From the NCBI RefSeq assembly GCF_000612845.1, contig NZ_CCAT010000071.1, positions 1-36,909 of the forward strand: a stretch of DNA of 36,909 nucleotides, given 5' to 3'. The DNA is from Clostridium ihumii AP5. Lineage in GTDB: Bacteria > Bacillota > Clostridia > Clostridiales > Clostridiaceae. Of this stretch, positions 35,189-36,909 are shown one piece after another; positions within the stretch are counted from its first letter, which is position 1, and every line of letters starts with the position of its first letter. The translations under genes were made by a program, and so were the position numbers. The notes below the pieces were generated by a model. The model saw only the letters and a program-made list of their open reading frames with translations. It did not search any database and had not been told where the DNA came from.

Positions 35189-36418
35189 TTAAGAATTTAT
35201 AATACTATATGCTACAGTAGCACCAGAAGACCAAGCCCATTGCAGATTAAAACCACCACAATCTCCATCAACATCTAAAACTTCACCTGCAAAGAATAAA
35301 CCTTTAATAATTTTAGATTCAAGTGTAGATGGATCAATATCTGTAGTATCAATTCCACCAGCAGTTACCTGGGCATTATCAAAAGAATTCACACCAGTAA
35401 CTTCAAACTTCCAGCCTTTAAGAAGAGATATTAAATTTTCTTTTTCTTGCCACTCTAAGCTCCAACAAGGCTTATGTATGTCGTCAATACCACATTCTTT
35501 TAAAATTATAGGAATGAATTTTTTATTGATTATTCCAATTAAAGAATCACTTAATGACCTATAAGAATTAAGTGCAAAGTGATTTTCAAGAAAATCACTT
35601 AACTCGTCTTTAGAAAACTTATAAAGAAGATCAACATTAATATATACAGGCTGATGTTTAGAAGTTGCATAAGAAGCAATTCTACTTAATTGAAGTATTG
35701 GTGGACCAGATATACCATAGTCAGTAAATAAAATCTCACCAAATTCGTGTTTTTCAAGTTTATTATTTACATATATATCAACAAAGCCATCAAATTTCAC
35801 ACCAGATATGGCCTTCAATTTATTATATAAAAGTTTAATTTGAACAATAGATGGTATAGGATTGACTATTTTATGACCTAAAGATTTAACTAAACTAAAT
35901 CCAGAACCATCTGAACCAGTTTTGGGATAGCTTTTGCCACCAGTACAAATAATTAACTTATTACAAGAAAATGATTCACCATTTTCACATAGTATATTAA
36001 AGTCTTTTGATTTAGATATTTTTTTTACTTTACAATTTGTATATAAAGGAACTGATCTTTCATCTAGTGCAAGTCTAAATATATCTACAACAGAAGAAGC
36101 TTGAAGAGAAAGGGGATACATTTTATTATTTTCAAGAGATGTTAGATATAATCCTATAGATTTAAAAAAATTCACAGTATCTTCTAAAGTGAATTTTTTT
36201 AGTGCATCACAATAAAAATTATGATTGTCACTATGATATCTATCACAAGATACATTTTCATTTGTTATATTACATCTACCATTTCCAGTAGTAAGTATTT
36301 TTTTACCTATTCTATCGGTACCTTCTAATATGGCAATATCAAGACCTAAATCTTTGCCAATTATAGAGGATATAATTCCAGAGGCACCTCCGCCAATAAC
36401 AATAACGTCGTGTTTCAA
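35189..36418 (-). CDS. HI0933-family FAD-binding oxidoreductase (YhiN-like)
   Basis: A 409-residue flavoprotein of the HI0933/YhiN family, sometimes named aminoacetone oxidase family. The N-terminal dinucleotide motif is GGGASG (9-14), followed by ILEGTDRIGKKILTTGNGRCNITN. The middle has LIICTGGKSYPKTGSDGSG. The C-terminal VTAGGIDTTDIDPSTLES, GLFFAGEVLDVDGDCGGFNLQWAWSSG segment is the family signature. The start is TTG 36418 with AAAGGAG 7 bp upstream; an ATG 20 codons further out gives an atypical extension without a ribosome binding site. The natural substrate is unknown. It faces the oncoming replication fork. Confidence 0.9.
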   Translation of the reverse strand: MKHDVIVIGGGASGIISSIIGKDLGLDIAILEGTDRIGKKILTTGNGRCNITNENVSCDRYHSDNHNFYCDALKKFTLEDTVNFFKSIGLYLTSLENNKMYPLSLQASSVVDIFRLALDERSVPLYTNCKVKKISKSKDFNILCENGESFSCNKLIICTGGKSYPKTGSDGSGFSLVKSLGHKIVNPIPSIVQIKLLYNKLKAISGVKFDGFVDIYVNNKLEKHEFGEILFTDYGISGPPILQLSRIASYATSKHQPVYINVDLLYKFSKDELSDFLENHFALNSYRSLSDSLIGIINKKFIPIILKECGIDDIHKPCWSLEWQEKENLISLLKGWKFEVTGVNSFDNAQVTAGGIDTTDIDPSTLESKIIKGLFFAGEVLDVDGDCGGFNLQWAWSSGATVAYSIINS

Positions 36419-36478
36419 AATAAAACTCCTTTCTATAGAGAAAAATTTATAATTTAAACTTATTTTTGTACTTTTCAA

Positions 36479-36909
36479 TTAGTTGTAAACAAAAATTTAT
36501 TCATTAAATATAAATTTAGTAGTATCGATTAATAATTGCACAAACTAAAAAATTAGCTTGTAATTCTATATAAAAATATTATATTTGTAATTATATTTTT
36601 GAAACTTATACTTTTAATTATACACATATAAATGATTATAGAATGTAAAATTTAAAAATTCACATGGAAACTATAACATATACAAAATTTAGGTTCAATA
36701 TATAGGGTTCCAAGTTCAAATTTAAAGTAATGTATTTCTCAAATTATAGTACTAATCTTACAGTTTATTCTATTATCATGTTTGGAACCAATTAACAATT
36801 AACAATGATGGTTGATATTAATCACTTCGCTTTTAATATCTAAAAATAGAAATATAAAAAACTAGTTTCTTATATGTTTTAACTAATTTGCTTAGCAAAT
36901 TATCATAAA
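36479..36909. other. Gene-free AT-rich right end
   Basis: About 430 bp with no plausible coding frame or RNA gene. Visible details are an 8-bp inverted repeat GGTTCCAA/TTGGAACC (36706-36713 and 36782-36789) with a long spacer, a tandem TTAACAA repeat near 36791-36804, and a 7-bp hairpin AATTTGC/GCAAATT (36885-36901) at the edge. The hairpin could be a terminator of a gene beyond the window. Nothing here can be assigned. Confidence 0.5.

Noticed and set aside
36706-36789. GGTTCCAA/TTGGAACC repeat near the right end as a tRNA or riboswitch
   Set aside because: No cloverleaf or T-loop arms can be drawn and the 68-base spacer is AT-rich; probably chance.

Overview
The window is the replication-origin region of a low-GC, endospore-forming Firmicute. 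Intergenic DNA is extremely AT-rich, codons are A/T-ending, and Shine-Dalgarno sequences are strong (GGAGG). The gene order and families (remB, yyaC, a spore-type Lon, YidC/Jag, DUF951, YybS/GdpP) are those of Clostridium sensu stricto. The species cannot be fixed from sequence alone.

Left arm (1-9338, all minus strand): dnaA, dnaN, an S4-domain yaaA gene, then a terminator and a new promoter, then recF, remB, gyrB and gyrA. At the left edge a textbook promoter (TTGACA, 17 bp, TAAAAT) and a pre-16S-like leader read out of the window, so an rRNA operon very probably starts just outside.

Origin (about 7741-9765): two DnaA-box clusters flank dnaA. The dnaA-dnaN gap carries an apparent complete basal unwinding system: paired DnaA boxes, a GC cluster and six in-phase DnaA-trios. 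The dnaA-rpmH gap holds many more boxes, including a 12-bp head-to-head pair.

Right arm, part 1 (9911-19940, plus strand): rpmH, rnpA, yidD, yidC, jag, mnmE, mnmG, rsmG, noc, parA, parB and a DUF4446 gene. Three perfect parS sites lie within 2.5 kb. Two of them are merged with transcription terminators.

Part 2 (19989-23427): yyaC and a PLP-dependent cysteine desulfurase/selenocysteine-lyase-like gene on the minus strand, divergent from yedF and a DUF3343 gene (a selenium-linked group), then a DUF951 gene.

Part 3 (23460-34715, plus strand): rpsF-ssb-rpsR behind a likely S6:S18-binding leader, a MazG-like gene, DUF2232 (YybS), gdpP, rplI, a spore-type lon, dnaB, a YhaM-like exonuclease and purA. 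Next comes a small DUF1858 redox-disulfide gene with an operator-like inverted repeat placed like a class II activator site. A convergent HI0933-family flavoprotein gene and about 430 bp of gene-free DNA finish the window.

Most of this is conserved core: replication initiation, DNA topology, chromosome segregation, tRNA and ribosome maturation, membrane insertion and c-di-AMP turnover. The less ordinary points are the parS-terminator merges, a Noc with NBS-type specificity residues but no membrane-targeting N-terminus, the selenium-linked trio with its palindromic operator, and the HcpR-like site before the DUF1858 gene. I found no mobile element, CRISPR array, tRNA or broken gene.
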